From the NCBI GenBank assembly GCA_014874305.1, contig JACWAO010000042.1, positions 1 to 8,269 of the forward strand: a DNA stretch of 8,269 nt, in the 5' to 3' direction. A program made the translations under genes and the position numbers. This DNA is from Candidatus Colwelliibacteriota bacterium. Its GTDB lineage: Bacteria > Patescibacteriota > Minisyncoccia > UBA6257 > Colwellbacteraceae. Below are positions 6,871 through 8,269 of this stretch, piece after piece. Every line of letters starts with the position of its first letter. Position 1 is the stretch's first letter. Below the pieces are notes generated by a model. That model saw nothing but the letters and a program-made list of their open reading frames with translations, was not told the DNA's origin and did not search any database.

Positions 6871-6876
6871 ATTATA
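6871..6876 (-). promoter_or_regulatory. Possible -10 element for polX
   Basis: A perfect TATAAT on the minus strand ends seven bases before the A of the polX ATG (6864), so the predicted first transcribed base is the start codon itself. It lies in the 14-base gap after the upstream gene. No convincing -35 is seen, so it may be chance in an AT-rich gap. Confidence 0.35.
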
Positions 6877-6878
6877 GC

Positions 6879-7553
6879 TTATAAACCGCTCCCTATGTTG
6901 GTTGAAGAGGAGTGGTCTTTTAACGCCACAGGCAACTCTTTTTTCGCAGTCTGTTTCGGCAAAAAGATGTTTGGCGCGAAGTAAAGCATTGTGGCTGAAA
7001 ACAAGGAAAACGCGCCGACTATCAAAAATACTATTTGGAACCCGAGCCATTCGGCCATAATACTTCCGACCAAAGAGGTAACAAAAGCGGTAAGCCCTAT
7101 CGCCGTCGAATCAAGCGACCAATCGAAGGAATACCTTTTCTGGTCCAGGTGTCTCGAAAAAAGTCCCGACCAGGCCGGTATATAAAAAGACATGGCTATC
7201 GCGTAAAGCATCTGTACGATAAAAAGCCCCGCGATAGTCCGCACGAGAATAAAACTGAAGGCGGCAAAACCGGCCAGCATTACCGAAAAAACCAAAGCGT
7301 AAAAATCATCCTTCTCCCCCTCGGTTCTATCCAAAAAATTCGCTATCGGAATCTGTAAAAGGGACTTCGTCATCCAGTAAAGAGCCGCGGCCATTCCGGC
7401 GGTGACGATAGTCGCCCCCGCGATATCCTTAATGACGAAAATTGAAAAGATAGGACTGATAAAACTCCAGCTTCCGGTAAACAAGAGGTCGGTAAGCACC
7501 ATATACTTCACCACCTTGTTCACGTTTATATTTATATCTATCTTTATCTTCAT
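6879..7553 (-). CDS. Half-size MFS-like membrane protein (six predicted helices)
   Basis: A 224-residue inner-membrane protein. Hydrophobic segments, judged by eye, lie at about 15-42, 47-73, 83-104, 106-132, 148-170 and 172-193, giving six helices. The short charged loop after helix 2 (NFLDRTEGEKDD, 72-83) resembles a degraded MFS motif A, and IPAWSGLFSRHL (125-136) between helices 4 and 5 also fits an MFS N-terminal half. A hydrophilic C-terminal tail (about 195-224) contains lysines and a serine run. Full MFS carriers have 12 helices and about 400 residues. Here polX begins 14 bases after the natural TAA, so there is no room for a second half. It may act as a homodimer or be a relic; the substrate is unknown. 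The N-terminal MKIKIDININVNK is low-complexity, and a later start at Met18 would cut into helix 1, so ATG 7553 is preferred. No Shine-Dalgarno is seen. Confidence 0.8.
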   Translation of the reverse strand: MKIKIDININVNKVVKYMVLTDLLFTGSWSFISPIFSIFVIKDIAGATIVTAGMAAALYWMTKSLLQIPIANFLDRTEGEKDDFYALVFSVMLAGFAAFSFILVRTIAGLFIVQMLYAIAMSFYIPAWSGLFSRHLDQKRYSFDWSLDSTAIGLTAFVTSLVGSIMAEWLGFQIVFLIVGAFSLFSATMLYFAPNIFLPKQTAKKELPVALKDHSSSTNIGSGL

Positions 7554-7595
7554 ATTTGTGTATTAAGTGTACAACAATAATGAACGCCACCGCTA

Positions 7596-8269
7596 CTACG
7601 ACTTCTCGGCGTTATAGATAGCTTGTACTTGAGCCTGCGTAAGGGCTACGTTGTAAATCCTTATGTCATCCAAAAGGCCACCGAATAAAGTCGATCCACC
7701 ATACGCGTCTCCCATGTTTATAGACCCACCTGGATACAATCCGGAACCGAAGACGGTGCTTCCAGCCTTATTTCCATCAACATAAATAGTCCACAAATGA
7801 TTCTGGTTATAAGTAAATGCTACTAAATGCCAAGCGTCTTGTGCTATGGAATAGCTGGCGCTTAATGGTCCATCACTAGGACTGGTCCAAGAGTTATCAA
7901 CATTCAAATAAACAGTTACACCGCTCGTGTTAACCATCACATGAAAAAAACCATTGTCGTATGATGGCGTTCCTTGGGAAGAATTATTGCTATTAATATA
8001 AACCCAGTCCAAAATACTTATTTCTTGATTCGAAGAAAATCCAGAAGTTGGGATGTTCCCCGTAGAAATATAATCATCCACCCCATCAAACGAATAACAG
8101 TCTCCGGATACGCATCCTGTTGTCTGGTGAAAGGGTCCCGTCCCCGTCGAGGTCGTATCCTCAAGGGTTCCGTTATTCCCCCATCCTGAGGAATCGGTGG
8201 TTATGGCTCCTACTCCTGAGGCGGGGTTGTCAAAGGTATAGTCTGCCACAAGTCCGTGTATGAAGGGGG
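7596..8269 (-). CDS. LamG/concanavalin-like lectin-domain protein (N-terminus off window)
   Basis: The frame stays open to the right edge, so the 223 visible residues are the C-terminal part of a longer protein. Numbered from the first full codon, one LamG (Laminin_G_3-like) jelly-roll domain fills it: GLVADYTFDN (5-14), DSSGWGNNGTL (25-35), CYSFDGVDDYIS (57-68) preceded by Cys52, WHLVAFTYNQ (146-155), WTIYVDGNKAGSTV (159-172), and the closing FGGLLDDIRIYNVALTQAQV (195-214). These domains usually bind carbohydrate or act as adhesion modules on exported or surface proteins. The Cys52/Cys57 pair may form a disulfide, and high Ser/Thr/Asn/Gly content fits an extracellular location. No export signal is visible because the N-terminus is missing. 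GTG at 8249 lies inside the conserved GLVADY strand and is not a credible start. Codon use looks richer in A/T-ending codons than in the neighbouring genes. Confidence 0.88.
   Translation of the reverse strand, partial: PFIHGLVADYTFDNPASGVGAITTDSSGWGNNGTLEDTTSTGTGPFHQTTGCVSGDCYSFDGVDDYISTGNIPTSGFSSNQEISILDWVYINSNNSSQGTPSYDNGFFHVMVNTSGVTVYLNVDNSWTSPSDGPLSASYSIAQDAWHLVAFTYNQNHLWTIYVDGNKAGSTVFGSGLYPGGSINMGDAYGGSTLFGGLLDDIRIYNVALTQAQVQAIYNAEKS

Noticed and set aside
8247..8249. GTG as the start of the LamG protein
   Set aside because: The frame is open to the window edge and the conserved GLVADYTF strand spans this codon, so the gene simply continues beyond the window.

Overview
The window looks like ordinary chromosome from a Candidate Phyla Radiation (Patescibacteria, probably Parcubacteria-like) genome. 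Four things point that way: a type-2 (archaeal-like) isoleucyl-tRNA synthetase in a bacterial infC-rpmI-rplT context, a 59-residue L35, a half-size MFS-like membrane protein, and a LamG lectin-domain surface protein. Only the standard genetic code is needed: all visible stops are TAA or TAG and no in-frame TGA is required. The phylum assignment is inference from gene character, not from a marker tree.

Layout. Positions 1-3410 (minus) hold ileS, complete except for its last residues, which run off the left edge. It diverges from infC across a gap of about 80 bases that holds a strong-looking ileS promoter. Positions 3492-4528 (plus) hold the classical infC-rpmI-rplT operon (IF-3, L35, L20); infC has no ATG in its frame. 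A bidirectional hairpin terminator at 4571-4604 separates this operon from four convergent minus-strand genes. Read in their own direction these are a LamG-domain exported protein (N-terminus off the right edge), a six-helix MFS-like protein, a PolX-type DNA polymerase with a PHP domain, and a NUDIX hydrolase. The last three are tightly packed (gaps of 14 and 3 bases). No stretch over 300 bases lacks a gene, and no RNA gene, mobile element or CRISPR array is visible.

The standout is inside ileS. An intact histidine-phosphatase (RHG, phosphoglycerate-mutase-like) domain of about 185 residues is embedded in the synthetase. It lies between the two halves of a zinc-knuckle module, upstream of KMSKS. 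The frame is open through the whole insert and every catalytic residue of the phosphatase fold is present: Arg485, His486, Arg540, Glu569 and His632. A synthetase carrying an apparently active phosphatase in this position is the best candidate here for undescribed biology.

Secondary points are the infC start anomaly (a non-canonical AUC start, or a one-base frameshift in an A run), promoters placed so close to ileS and polX that transcripts would be leaderless or nearly so, a doubly substituted first metal motif in the PolX PHP domain, and a seven-residue insertion inside the Nudix box.
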